DNA from: Halopseudomonas xinjiangensis | GTDB lineage: Bacteria > Pseudomonadota > Gammaproteobacteria > Pseudomonadales > Pseudomonadaceae | Assembly (NCBI GenBank): GCA_011050525.1 | Contig: DRFO01000043.1 | Location: 62,001 to 126,000, forward strand | Reading direction: 5' to 3' | Length of the DNA: 64,000 bases | Shown here: positions 1 to 7,095 of the stretch, piece after piece | How positions within the stretch are numbered: position 1 is the first letter of the stretch | Layout of the letters: each line of letters opens with the position of its first letter | Position numbers and translations under genes: made by a program | Notes under the pieces: generated by a model | Seen by the model: the letters and a program-made list of their open reading frames with translations, nothing else | Database searches by the model: none | Told to the model about the DNA's origin: nothing

Positions 1-17
1 TCGTCTACATATTCTGA
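1..17 (+). CDS. Cytochrome c oxidase subunit III, last codons only
   Basis: Only the last four codons (VYIF) and a TGA stop are inside the window. A hydrophobic FVYIF-type ending is typical of subunit III of aa3 oxidase. The genes that follow (DUF2909, SURF1, COX15, CyoE, Sco) are those that follow coIII in Pseudomonas. The assignment is inferred from context plus these residues; the sequence left of the window would settle it. Confidence 0.6.
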
Positions 18-32
18 CCGCTACGAGACACG

Positions 33-53
33 CCCTGGCTATTGCAGCCAGGG
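33..53. terminator. Convergent hairpin between coIII and the DUF2909 gene
   Basis: Perfect 8 bp stem CCCTGGCT / AGCCAGGG with a 5 nt loop. It lies just after the subunit III stop and overlaps the stop codon of the opposing small membrane gene. There is no strong T-run, so it is probably a bidirectional, imperfect terminator. Confidence 0.5.
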
Positions 54-266
54 TGTGTTCCAGCCCAGCTGACCCGACCAGAAACCGAAGGCGATCAATC
101 CCATCAGAGCAACCGTCAAAGCGATGCGCACTGTCAGTGCGTGGACCAGACGATTGGAACTGCCAGTGTCCTTCATAAGAAAAAACAAACCACTGAACAG
201 GCTCGTTACCAACGCCGCCAGAAGTACCAGGATGGCTAGTTTCAACCACATATGCGCAAAATCCAT
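39..266 (-). CDS. DUF2909 twin transmembrane protein
   Basis: A 75-residue protein with two hydrophobic helices (about residues 8-30 and 45-65) joined by a short polar loop, as in the DUF2909 family found beside cytochrome oxidase genes in Pseudomonas. It is an inner-membrane protein of unknown biochemical role; the association with oxidase assembly comes from neighbourhood only. It is transcribed toward the coIII end and away from the SURF1 operon, so it is likely expressed separately from a divergent promoter in the short gap before SURF1. Confidence 0.8.
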   Translation of the reverse strand: MDFAHMWLKLAILVLLAALVTSLFSGLFFLMKDTGSSNRLVHALTVRIALTVALMGLIAFGFWSGQLGWNTPWLQ

Positions 267-316
267 GTTTGTTAAGGGGTGGCCGCAGTATAACCCCTGC
301 TCAAGGTTCGGAATCC

Positions 317-1072
317 ATGCCTGACGTATCTAAACTACCAAGACGTTTTGCGCCAGGCTGGCTGCTGAGTATCTTCGTTGTCATATTTTTGCCTCTATTG
401 ATTGGTCTCGGCCTGTGGCAACTGGACCGAGCAGATCAAAAACGGGAGATACAAGCGACCATGGACGCGGCCCGGGCTTCGGTTCCGGTGCCACTTGGCG
501 AACTGCTTGAAGATCGGCGTCCCGCCTGGCGTGCGGTCCGCCTGCAGGGCACCTATGATCCGGAACATGTGTGGCTGCTGGACAACCGCACCCGCGCCGG
601 ACACGCAGGAGTGGAGGTGCTGCAACCTTTTCTGGACAACGCCACAGGTCAGTGGGTTATCGTCAATCGCGGCTGGCTGGCTTGGCCGGATCGCCGGGAG
701 GCTCTGGTAATCGAAGCACCTTCCCAGCCTCTGCAGCTCGATGCTGAGGTTATGCCGGTCGCCGGCGAGGCCTTCACGTTGGGAACGGCGACAATTCGCG
801 AAGGCTGGCCAAAACTGATCACATCCATTGATGCCGAATCGATGAAGGACCAGGCGCAAATTGTCGGTCCGGTCTGGACAACCAGACTGAGAAGCGGCAG
901 TCCGTCCGCTTATGTTCTTGACTGGCCGGCCCTGCCGACTACAGCCAGTAAACATATCGGCTATGCCGTGCAATGGTTTGCCCTTGCTGCAGCCTTGCTG
1001 ATTCTTTTTATCTGGGCCGGTTTACGCCCTGAATTGACCGAGGACGAACAGATTGAGCACGACCGAACATAA
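317..1072 (+). CDS. SURF1 family cytochrome oxidase biogenesis protein
   Basis: SURF1 (Shy1) proteins help insert or handle heme a during assembly of subunit I of aa3 oxidase. The 251-residue protein has the family layout: an N-terminal membrane helix (about residues 15-35, ending in GLGLWQLDRADQK), a periplasmic domain with the conserved VNRGWL-type stretch, and a C-terminal helix entered through HIGYAVQWFALA. I take the ATG at 317; the open frame extends further upstream, but that part lacks family character. The end overlaps the next gene by 20 nt, which suggests translational coupling within the assembly operon. Confidence 0.92.
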   Translation: MPDVSKLPRRFAPGWLLSIFVVIFLPLLIGLGLWQLDRADQKREIQATMDAARASVPVPLGELLEDRRPAWRAVRLQGTYDPEHVWLLDNRTRAGHAGVEVLQPFLDNATGQWVIVNRGWLAWPDRREALVIEAPSQPLQLDAEVMPVAGEAFTLGTATIREGWPKLITSIDAESMKDQAQIVGPVWTTRLRSGSPSAYVLDWPALPTTASKHIGYAVQWFALAAALLILFIWAGLRPELTEDEQIEHDRT

Positions 1073-1655
1073 TTCCGACAAAGCCGTTAAACCGCGCGGT
1101 CAGCTGAAACTCCTAGCCATTTTTGGCGTAGTGATCCTGCCCATACTGGCAGCCTGGACCATGGCCAAATTCGAAATAGGCATACCGGACAGCAGCAACA
1201 ACAAGTCAGACCTGGTAGAACCACCGATTATGCTGGAAGACTGGAGCCTGAATCTCGAGCCGATCGGTTACGGCTCTCCCTGGCGTCTAGTTGTCACCAG
1301 CGCAGCTGAGTGCGACGCGGCGTGCATGGAGCTGATCAACGAGGCACGCCAGATCAATGTCGCCCTGGGGCGCGAGGCCGGGCGGGTCGAACATCTGCTG
1401 GCGTCAGGTCAGGGCATCTCCGAAGCAATTGACCAACGCCTGGAGCGGGACTATCCACGGCTCGAGCGGGCCAGTTTCGATCCTGCGCGGTATCGCAGCA
1501 GCCTCGCCAACCAACCCGAAGGCTGGCGTGAAGGCGCTCAGCTCTGGGTAATAGACCCGCTTGGCCGGATAGTGCTGCACCGCGATCCTGACCGCCCCGG
1601 AAAGCGACTACTGGACGATCTCAAACATCTTCTCAAAGTCTCCAAGGTGGGGTAA
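1053..1655 (+). CDS. Membrane-anchored Sco/thioredoxin-like assembly protein
   Basis: A 200-residue protein with one N-terminal membrane helix (about residues 18-36) and a periplasmic domain. It carries CDAAC at residues 87-91, a CxxxC spacing like the copper-binding motif of Sco proteins, and later a WVIDPLGRIVLH stretch resembling the end of a thioredoxin fold. The usual Sco histidine (DHSG) is not seen. The start is a TTG inside the SURF1 end; the next ATG would cut the membrane helix. The gene lies between SURF1 and COX15 in the position of PA0111. A role in copper or thiol chemistry during oxidase assembly is inferred. Confidence 0.75.
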   Translation: MSTTEHNSDKAVKPRGQLKLLAIFGVVILPILAAWTMAKFEIGIPDSSNNKSDLVEPPIMLEDWSLNLEPIGYGSPWRLVVTSAAECDAACMELINEARQINVALGREAGRVEHLLASGQGISEAIDQRLERDYPRLERASFDPARYRSSLANQPEGWREGAQLWVIDPLGRIVLHRDPDRPGKRLLDDLKHLLKVSKVG

Positions 1656-2701
1656 TGGCAATGCGCAAACCAGGCTATATTTTTGCCGTAGCGGCCCTGG
1701 CGCTGGGTTTTGTCGTGGTGATCCTGGGCGCCTATACCCGTCTGGTACACGCTGGGCTGGGCTGTCCCGACTGGCCGGGCTGCTATGGATTTCTCAGCGT
1801 ACCCCAGAGCGAATCCTCGATTGAACTGGCGCAAATGCGTTTCCCAGACGACCCGGTAGAAGTATTCAAAGCCTGGGCCGAAATGATCCATCGGTATGCC
1901 GCCGGGCTCCTGGGCATGGTGATTCTGGGGCTGGCTATATTCGCGCTGACCCAGCGCCGCCGCCCGGGTTATCCGGTCGGCCTTAGCCTGGGTCTGCTGG
2001 CGTTGGTGATCTGTCAGGCCATGTTTGGAATGTGGACCGTGACCTTGAAGCTCTGGCCTCAGGTAGTAACGGCGCACCTGATGGGCGGCTTTGCGACACT
2101 GAGTCTGCTGCTGCTGTTAAGCCTGAGGTTGTCCGGCAGCCTGCAACCACTCGTTCCAACTCGTTCGGTAGCCGCTGCCCGCACCCTGGCAAGAGTGGTG
2201 TTGCTGGTAGTCATAGGCCAGATCGTACTCGGCGGCTGGACCAGCAGCAATTACGCCGCGGTGGCCTGCGTGGATCTGCCGACCTGTCACGGCGAGTGGT
2301 GGCCTGACATGAACTTTGCGGCGGGCTTCAATGTCTTCCATGAGATCGGGCCCAACTATCTCGGTGGCGTGCTTGATGGGCCGGGGCGCACCGCCATCCA
2401 TTTCAGCCACCGCCTTGGTGCGGTCATTACCAGCCTTCTGGTGCTGTTACTGGCCTGGAAACTGGCCAGCGCCGGGCTCGGCAAGCTAGCAGGCTTGCTG
2501 GTAGCAGCCCTTGTTACTCAGGTCAGCCTGGGAATAACCAATGTGCTGGCGCACCTGCCGCTGGCCGTTGCCGTAGCGCACAACGCAGTCGGGGCGATCC
2601 TGCTGTTGATAATGGTAGCAGTGAACTATCGGTTGCGGGCTCCAGCCCGCCATGGGTACCCTGCTGCCAATGAGAGCCGCAGCGCTCTGGCCAGTCATTA
2701 A
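1655..2701 (+). CDS. COX15/CtaA-family heme A synthase
   Basis: This integral membrane enzyme hydroxylates and oxidises the C8 methyl of heme O to give heme A for aa3 oxidase. The 348 residues form about eight hydrophobic helices in two pseudo-symmetric halves. Conserved features include GAYTRLVHAGLGCPDWPGCYG near the N-terminus, a histidine pair in MIHRYAAG and TAHLMGG, a repeat HFSHRLGA, and AVAHNAVGA in the second half. The start codon shares one base with the preceding stop (TAATG), so translation is coupled. It precedes CyoE, the previous step of the pathway. Confidence 0.93.
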   Translation: MAMRKPGYIFAVAALALGFVVVILGAYTRLVHAGLGCPDWPGCYGFLSVPQSESSIELAQMRFPDDPVEVFKAWAEMIHRYAAGLLGMVILGLAIFALTQRRRPGYPVGLSLGLLALVICQAMFGMWTVTLKLWPQVVTAHLMGGFATLSLLLLLSLRLSGSLQPLVPTRSVAAARTLARVVLLVVIGQIVLGGWTSSNYAAVACVDLPTCHGEWWPDMNFAAGFNVFHEIGPNYLGGVLDGPGRTAIHFSHRLGAVITSLLVLLLAWKLASAGLGKLAGLLVAALVTQVSLGITNVLAHLPLAVAVAHNAVGAILLLIMVAVNYRLRAPARHGYPAANESRSALASH

Positions 2702-2765
2702 CGACTGGCGCATACTGACTCACAGAAAAAACACAACAGGCGCACCAAGCGTTGGGGGATTGTAG

Positions 2766-3671
2766 ATGACGACCATGAGCAAAACGGCTCGCACAACAGC
2801 GGGCTGGCGAGATTACCTTGAGCTGACCAAACCCAAGGTAGTCGCTCTGATGATCATCACCTCGGCGATCGGCATGCTGCTGGCTACCGAAGGCGCCGTG
2901 CCGTGGAGCATCCTGTTGCTGGGAAATCTCGGCATAGCCCTGTGCGCCGGTTCGGCTGCCGCTGTCAACCACGTGGTGGATCGCCGCATAGACCTGCATA
3001 TGGCCCGTACCCAGCGGCGCCCGCTTGCCCAGGGCCGCGTCAATCCGCTAAACGCCATGTTGTTCGCCTTCATTATGGGCGGTGCCGGGCTGTTCATACT
3101 GCTGCAATGGGTCAATGCGCTGACCGCCTGGCTGACGCTTGGATCATTGCTTGGTTACGCGGTGATCTACACCTCCTTTCTCAAACGCGCCACGCCTCAG
3201 AACATCGTGATCGGCGGCTTGGCTGGCGCCGCACCTCCGCTACTGGGCTGGACGGCCGTCACGGGCCAGATCGATGCCGAAGGCTTGCTCCTGGTGCTGA
3301 TCATCTTTGCCTGGACGCCGCCGCATTTCTGGGCGCTGGCGATACACCGCAAGGAAGAATACGCCAAGGTCGACATTCCCATGCTGCCGGTTACCCACGG
3401 CGAGCGTTATACCAAGCTACATATTTTGCTTTACACCTTCATTCTGCTTGCGGTCAGCTTGTTGCCCTACGTCATTCACATGAGCGGTCCGCTGTATCTG
3501 GTCGCTGCCCTGGTACTGGGCATCCGCTTCATCGATTGGGCCTGGGCACTCTGGCGAGACAGCCGGCCACATGCCGCCATCAAGACCTTCAAGTACTCCC
3601 TGTGGTACCTGCTGTGGCTATTCGTGGCTCTATTGGTTGACCATTATGCGAGCGTTGCAGGATGGCTCTGA
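2766..3671 (+). CDS. cyoE: Protoheme IX farnesyltransferase (heme O synthase)
   Basis: CyoE/CtaB transfers a farnesyl group to protoheme to make heme O, the substrate of the COX15 enzyme encoded just upstream. The 301 residues have the UbiA-superfamily pattern: nine or so helices, the first Asp-rich signature [20 protein letters not shown] (about residues 68-87), and a second loop with [14 protein letters not shown] (about residues 198-211). The 64 nt leader after COX15 shows no terminator, so one operon is likely. The 3' end overlaps the Sco gene by 10 nt. Confidence 0.95.
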   Translation: MTTMSKTARTTAGWRDYLELTKPKVVALMIITSAIGMLLATEGAVPWSILLLGNLGIALCAGSAAAVNHVVDRRIDLHMARTQRRPLAQGRVNPLNAMLFAFIMGGAGLFILLQWVNALTAWLTLGSLLGYAVIYTSFLKRATPQNIVIGGLAGAAPPLLGWTAVTGQIDAEGLLLVLIIFAWTPPHFWALAIHRKEEYAKVDIPMLPVTHGERYTKLHILLYTFILLAVSLLPYVIHMSGPLYLVAALVLGIRFIDWAWALWRDSRPHAAIKTFKYSLWYLLWLFVALLVDHYASVAGWL

Positions 3672-4294
3672 GCGGCGTGCAAAAAACGGTCGTTGCTATC
3701 CTCGCGGTGATCGCGTTGATCATTGGCGTGCTGGTACAAAAGGTCACCAGACCGGCACCGCTTGATCGAAATGTGTTATCCGAAGCAGGCATCTTTCTGT
3801 TCGATTCGCCGCGCACTATTCCTGACATCGACATGCAGGCTGCGACAGGCGAACCCTGGACGCGCGCCGATCTGGTCAATCAATGGGACCTGGTGTTTTT
3901 TGGCTATACCTTCTGCCCGGACATCTGCCCCACCACGATGGCGGAACTACGCCAACTGACCACTGCCTTGCCGCCCGAGACGGCAGACAAGGTGCAGGTA
4001 ACGATGATCAGCGTCGACCCGAATCGCGACACCCCCGAGCAGCTGAGCAAATATCTCGATTATTTCGACGCTGGCTTTAAGGGCGCAACCGGGGAGCCGG
4101 CGGAACTGGCGAAGCTGGCCAACGCCCTGTCCATTGCCTATATCGAGCCGGACACCAGCGAGAACAACTATCTGGTAGACCACAGTGGGCAGGTCGTGAT
4201 CGTTGATCCGCAGGGCAACTACGTCGGCTTCATACGGCCTCCGTTAAATCCCCAGCAGTTGGCCCAATGGCTGCCGCGCATCATGGCGCAATAG
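3662..4294 (+). CDS. SCO1/SenC family copper chaperone
   Basis: A membrane-anchored thioredoxin-fold protein that delivers copper to the CuA site of cytochrome c oxidase. One N-terminal helix (about residues 9-27) is followed by the metal motif CPDIC (about residues 86-90), the [10 protein letters not shown] segment, and the distal histidine in YLVDHSGQ. All three copper ligands of the family are therefore present, in contrast to the incomplete Sco-like protein at 1053-1655. It is the last gene of the oxidase operon and stops 12 bp before the convergent DUF4130 gene. Confidence 0.93.
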   Translation: MALSGVQKTVVAILAVIALIIGVLVQKVTRPAPLDRNVLSEAGIFLFDSPRTIPDIDMQAATGEPWTRADLVNQWDLVFFGYTFCPDICPTTMAELRQLTTALPPETADKVQVTMISVDPNRDTPEQLSKYLDYFDAGFKGATGEPAELAKLANALSIAYIEPDTSENNYLVDHSGQVVIVDPQGNYVGFIRPPLNPQQLAQWLPRIMAQ

Positions 4295-4306
4295 GACACA
4301 GCTGCA

Positions 4307-5143
4307 CTACCTGGCTGATCGGGGTCGGCCCACACCAATCACTTTGCCGGATTTCGCCGCGACTGCCTCCGCCTGGCCATTTTTTTGCGAGCCGGCGCGG
4401 GCATTGCTGACAAGTCCCTGAATCAGCTTGCCTTCCGGAATTCCGGCCCAGAACCGTAGAGGCATATGCCCTTGCATTACCTTGGGGTTCAACCGCGCCG
4501 GGTTGAATATACTGCTGTAGTAGGTTTCCCATAGCTTGTCGCCCTGCCCGCGTACAGCCTGCGCCAACTGCTGCCAATCGAGGGGGCAGGGCTTCTGATA
4601 ATCCAGCTTTTCTCCATCGAAGCGCACACCGTCGTGCGGCGTTGCGATCAGCCATTTTTGCCGCCCCAGGCGGTGGGCAAAGTGCTCGCTGCCCCAGGCA
4701 AGCACATCATGGGCTGGCTCATGCCAGGCGATGTAGTCGAGCTCGGCATCATCCAGGCACGGATGAAAGCGCAAAAAAGCATGCATATGATGCGCTTCCC
4801 GGCTGACCGACTTGAGCCGCCTGTGCAGCTCGCTCCCATCCGCATCTCCCGCCAACGCGGCGTGGCGCTCGCCCTGCACCACCCTCCATAGAATCCGATA
4901 CAACAGATTCCAGCGGCCGGACATTCGATAGCGGGCAGCGGCTTCCAGTTGCTCCAGCAGTAAAGCCGGAATGCGAATCTCACGACCCGTTACGCTGTAT
5001 GTCGCCAGGGGCTTGGCGGAGAACAGCTGCAACCGATCCACGTCTTCCCAGCTCACCGCATGGGGCGGCACGGCGCAAAGCAGTAGCTGACGCGCCTGCC
5101 CGCGCCACACGGAAAAATCGTCGTCACACCTGAGCAGTTTCAT
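4307..5143 (-). CDS. TIGR03915/DUF4130 family DNA repair-associated protein
   Basis: A 278-residue protein of the TIGR03915 family (DUF4130), a companion of the radical SAM protein encoded upstream. In some bacteria this domain is fused to a UdgX-type uracil-DNA glycosylase; no glycosylase domain follows here, so this is the stand-alone form. Visible landmarks are the conserved HHMHAFLRF motif (about residues 118-126), the HEPAHDVL segment and PLDWQQL. The ATG at 5143 overlaps the upstream TGA (ATGA); a GTG two codons earlier is possible. The biochemical activity is not established as far as I know. Confidence 0.88.
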   Translation of the reverse strand: MKLLRCDDDFSVWRGQARQLLLCAVPPHAVSWEDVDRLQLFSAKPLATYSVTGREIRIPALLLEQLEAAARYRMSGRWNLLYRILWRVVQGERHAALAGDADGSELHRRLKSVSREAHHMHAFLRFHPCLDDAELDYIAWHEPAHDVLAWGSEHFAHRLGRQKWLIATPHDGVRFDGEKLDYQKPCPLDWQQLAQAVRGQGDKLWETYYSSIFNPARLNPKVMQGHMPLRFWAGIPEGKLIQGLVSNARAGSQKNGQAEAVAAKSGKVIGVGRPRSAR

Positions 5144-6354
5144 CCCCACAGTGCCATTTGTGCCGGCTGGTCACGTAGCTGCTGCCTGAGCAACCCGGAC
5201 TCCAGCGTCGCCTCCTGCGGGCGGTAGTCAGTGGTTACGATAAACGGCTTGGCCTTGTCCATGAGGCAGCGCAGCCTGACCACGTCCTCGAAGCGGATCC
5301 GCTTGAGCTTGCGCAGGGCAACGATACGCTGCGCCGAACGCACACCAATACCCGGCACCCGGGCAATCATTTGCGGCTCTGCCCTATTGAGATCAAGCGG
5401 AAAGAGCGCCCGGTTGGCCAGTGCCCACGCCAGCTTGGGATCAATGTCCAGCGACAGGTTATCGGTACCGTCGAACAGTTCCGCCACGCTGAATCCATAG
5501 CCCCGTAGTAGAAAGTCCGCCTGATAAAGCCGGTGCTCACGCAACATTGGCGGAGCCTGAAAAGGCACCGAGGCGGGGCTGTTCGGAATCGGACTGAACG
5601 CCGAGTAGTAGACTCTGCGCAAACCGTAGTCGCCATACAACGATTCTGCGGTTCCCAGGATAATCCGATCAACGCTCAGATCTGCCCCGACAATCATCTG
5701 CGTACTCTGGCCCCCTGGGGCAAATGTGGGCGCGCGCTTGTCAGCAAGAGACTCCTGGGAGGCCGTCTGGATCGTCCCCATCGCCCTCTTGATGCTGCTC
5801 TGGGTTTTCTCCGGGGCCAGCTTGGTGAGACTGACCGCGCTGGGCAATTCGATGTTGACGCTCAACCGATCCGCGTAACGGCCAGCTTCCTCGATCAACG
5901 CCGGGTCTGCTTCAGGGATCGACTTGAGATGGATATAGCCTCGAAAACTGTGTTCATTACGTAGCAGTCGGGCAACCTGGATCAGTTGCTCCATGGTGTA
6001 ATCCGCGGAGCGAATTATTCCTGAGCTGAGAAACAGGCCGCTGACATAGTTACGCTGGTAAAAATCCAGCGTCAGCCGGACCACTTCTTCTGGCGTAAAC
6101 CGCGCCCGCGGCACGTCGCTGGACCGCCGGTTTACACAATACTGGCAGTCGTACAGACAGAAGTTGGTCAGCAATATCTTGAGCAATGACACGCAACGAC
6201 CATCCGGCGTGTAGCTATGGCAAATACCCATCCCGTCAGTCGCGCCGATGCCCGCCTTGCCCTTGGAGCTTCGTTTTGGCGCACCGCTGCTCGCACAGGA
6301 CGCGTCATATTTTGCTGCATCCGCGAGAATCGTGAGCTTGTCGAGCAGTTCCAT
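5140..6354 (-). CDS. TIGR03916 putative DNA modification/repair radical SAM protein
   Basis: A radical SAM enzyme predicted to act on DNA. It has the 4Fe-4S cluster motif CLYDCQYC (CxxxCxxC, about residues 66-73) and a C-terminal helix-hairpin-helix (MIARVPGIGVRSAQRIVALR) expected to bind DNA. The start chosen is ATG 6354 (MELLDKL), which has an AAAGG box 8 nt upstream; an in-frame TTG/ATG-rich extension to 6387 would run through the LexA box and the -10 and is rejected. The gene overlaps the DUF4130 gene by 4 nt. The LexA operator directly upstream indicates SOS control. Substrate unknown. Confidence 0.9.
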   Translation of the reverse strand: MELLDKLTILADAAKYDASCASSGAPKRSSKGKAGIGATDGMGICHSYTPDGRCVSLLKILLTNFCLYDCQYCVNRRSSDVPRARFTPEEVVRLTLDFYQRNYVSGLFLSSGIIRSADYTMEQLIQVARLLRNEHSFRGYIHLKSIPEADPALIEEAGRYADRLSVNIELPSAVSLTKLAPEKTQSSIKRAMGTIQTASQESLADKRAPTFAPGGQSTQMIVGADLSVDRIILGTAESLYGDYGLRRVYYSAFSPIPNSPASVPFQAPPMLREHRLYQADFLLRGYGFSVAELFDGTDNLSLDIDPKLAWALANRALFPLDLNRAEPQMIARVPGIGVRSAQRIVALRKLKRIRFEDVVRLRCLMDKAKPFIVTTDYRPQEATLESGLLRQQLRDQPAQMALWG

Positions 6355-6368
6355 AGGTGCGCCTTTAG

Positions 6369-6384
6369 CTGTATATGCATACAG
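6369..6384. promoter_or_regulatory. LexA (SOS) box
   Basis: CTGTATATGCATACAG matches the gammaproteobacterial LexA consensus CTGT-N8-ACAG exactly and is almost fully palindromic. It lies 15 bp upstream of the radical SAM start and overlaps a candidate -10, where bound LexA would block initiation. Confidence 0.9.
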
Positions 6385-6411
6385 CATAATCGGAGCTTTT
6401 CTTCACCTCAA
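6383..6411 (-). promoter_or_regulatory. Sigma-70 promoter of the radical SAM / DUF4130 operon
   Basis: On the minus strand TTGAGG (6411-6406) and TATGCT (6388-6383) are separated by 17 bp. The -10 overlaps the first bases of the LexA box, the usual arrangement for an SOS gene. A predicted start of transcription near 6376 leaves a leader of about 20 nt to ATG 6354. Confidence 0.65.
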
Positions 6412-6453
6412 GGGGGATCGACAATACCAGCCAGACGGTAGCCTTTATGTTCG

Positions 6454-7095
6454 TCAGAGGGGAAAGAGCTCTCCATCCACAACCAGAACGAGTTGATCCG
6501 CTGGGCTCGGCACGACATCCCATCCGCCGGTAAGGGTACCGAAGGAGGGCAGTACCGTTACCTGCTCCCGGAGCCAGAACACCGGAGCGCGCAGGCGCTC
6601 CCGGCTCACTGACAACGAATAGGCCGGATGCAGATGGCCCGCCAGCACATGCCGGCCCGGCACCGGGTTAGGTTCATGGGCGAGGCGAAACGGGCCGATA
6701 TCCAGATACGGGTGCCAGCTGATGCTTGCATCGATACCCTGGGCGTGACGATCATGATTGCCCACCACCGATTCCATGCGCAGTGCCGAGTGCTTGCTAA
6801 GCCATTCCGGGAACTGCGCCAGAAAGGGCTCGCCCTGCTGAGGGCGATGGTGAAAGAAATCCCCCAGTACGATCAGCCGCCTGGCGGAGAACTGTTCAAT
6901 CAACGCGGTCAGGCGCTGCAAGTCGTCAACGCTCTGCCCGCTCGGCACGGCTAACCCCTTGCGCCGGAAAAAGGCGCCCTTGCCAAAATGCGTGTCGGCC
7001 ACCAGCAGCGTTTGTTCGGCTGGATAGTAAATGGCCTTGTCCCCATGCAGAACGAGGTCTTCACCAGCTAGCCGCCAGTTCAGCGTCCGGCTCAT
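6454..7095 (-). CDS. pdeM: Ligase-associated DNA damage response endonuclease PdeM
   Basis: A calcineurin-like metallophosphoesterase of the PdeM family. The two-metal motifs appear in order: DTHFG (about residue 34), GDFFHH (about residue 78), GNHD (about residue 112) and GHLHP (about residue 152). At 213 residues it has the family's usual length. The last gene of the four-gene ligase-associated cluster, it overlaps the helicase stop by 4 nt. Members of this cluster co-occur widely in bacteria and are thought to process and seal damaged DNA ends; the nuclease polarity of this member cannot be read from sequence. Confidence 0.92.
   Translation of the reverse strand: MSRTLNWRLAGEDLVLHGDKAIYYPAEQTLLVADTHFGKGAFFRRKGLAVPSGQSVDDLQRLTALIEQFSARRLIVLGDFFHHRPQQGEPFLAQFPEWLSKHSALRMESVVGNHDRHAQGIDASISWHPYLDIGPFRLAHEPNPVPGRHVLAGHLHPAYSLSVSRERLRAPVFWLREQVTVLPSFGTLTGGWDVVPSPADQLVLVVDGELFPL

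Noticed and set aside
6355-6387. Longer N-terminus of the radical SAM protein
   Set aside because: It would translate through the LexA box and -10, and ATG 6354 has a well-placed ribosome site.
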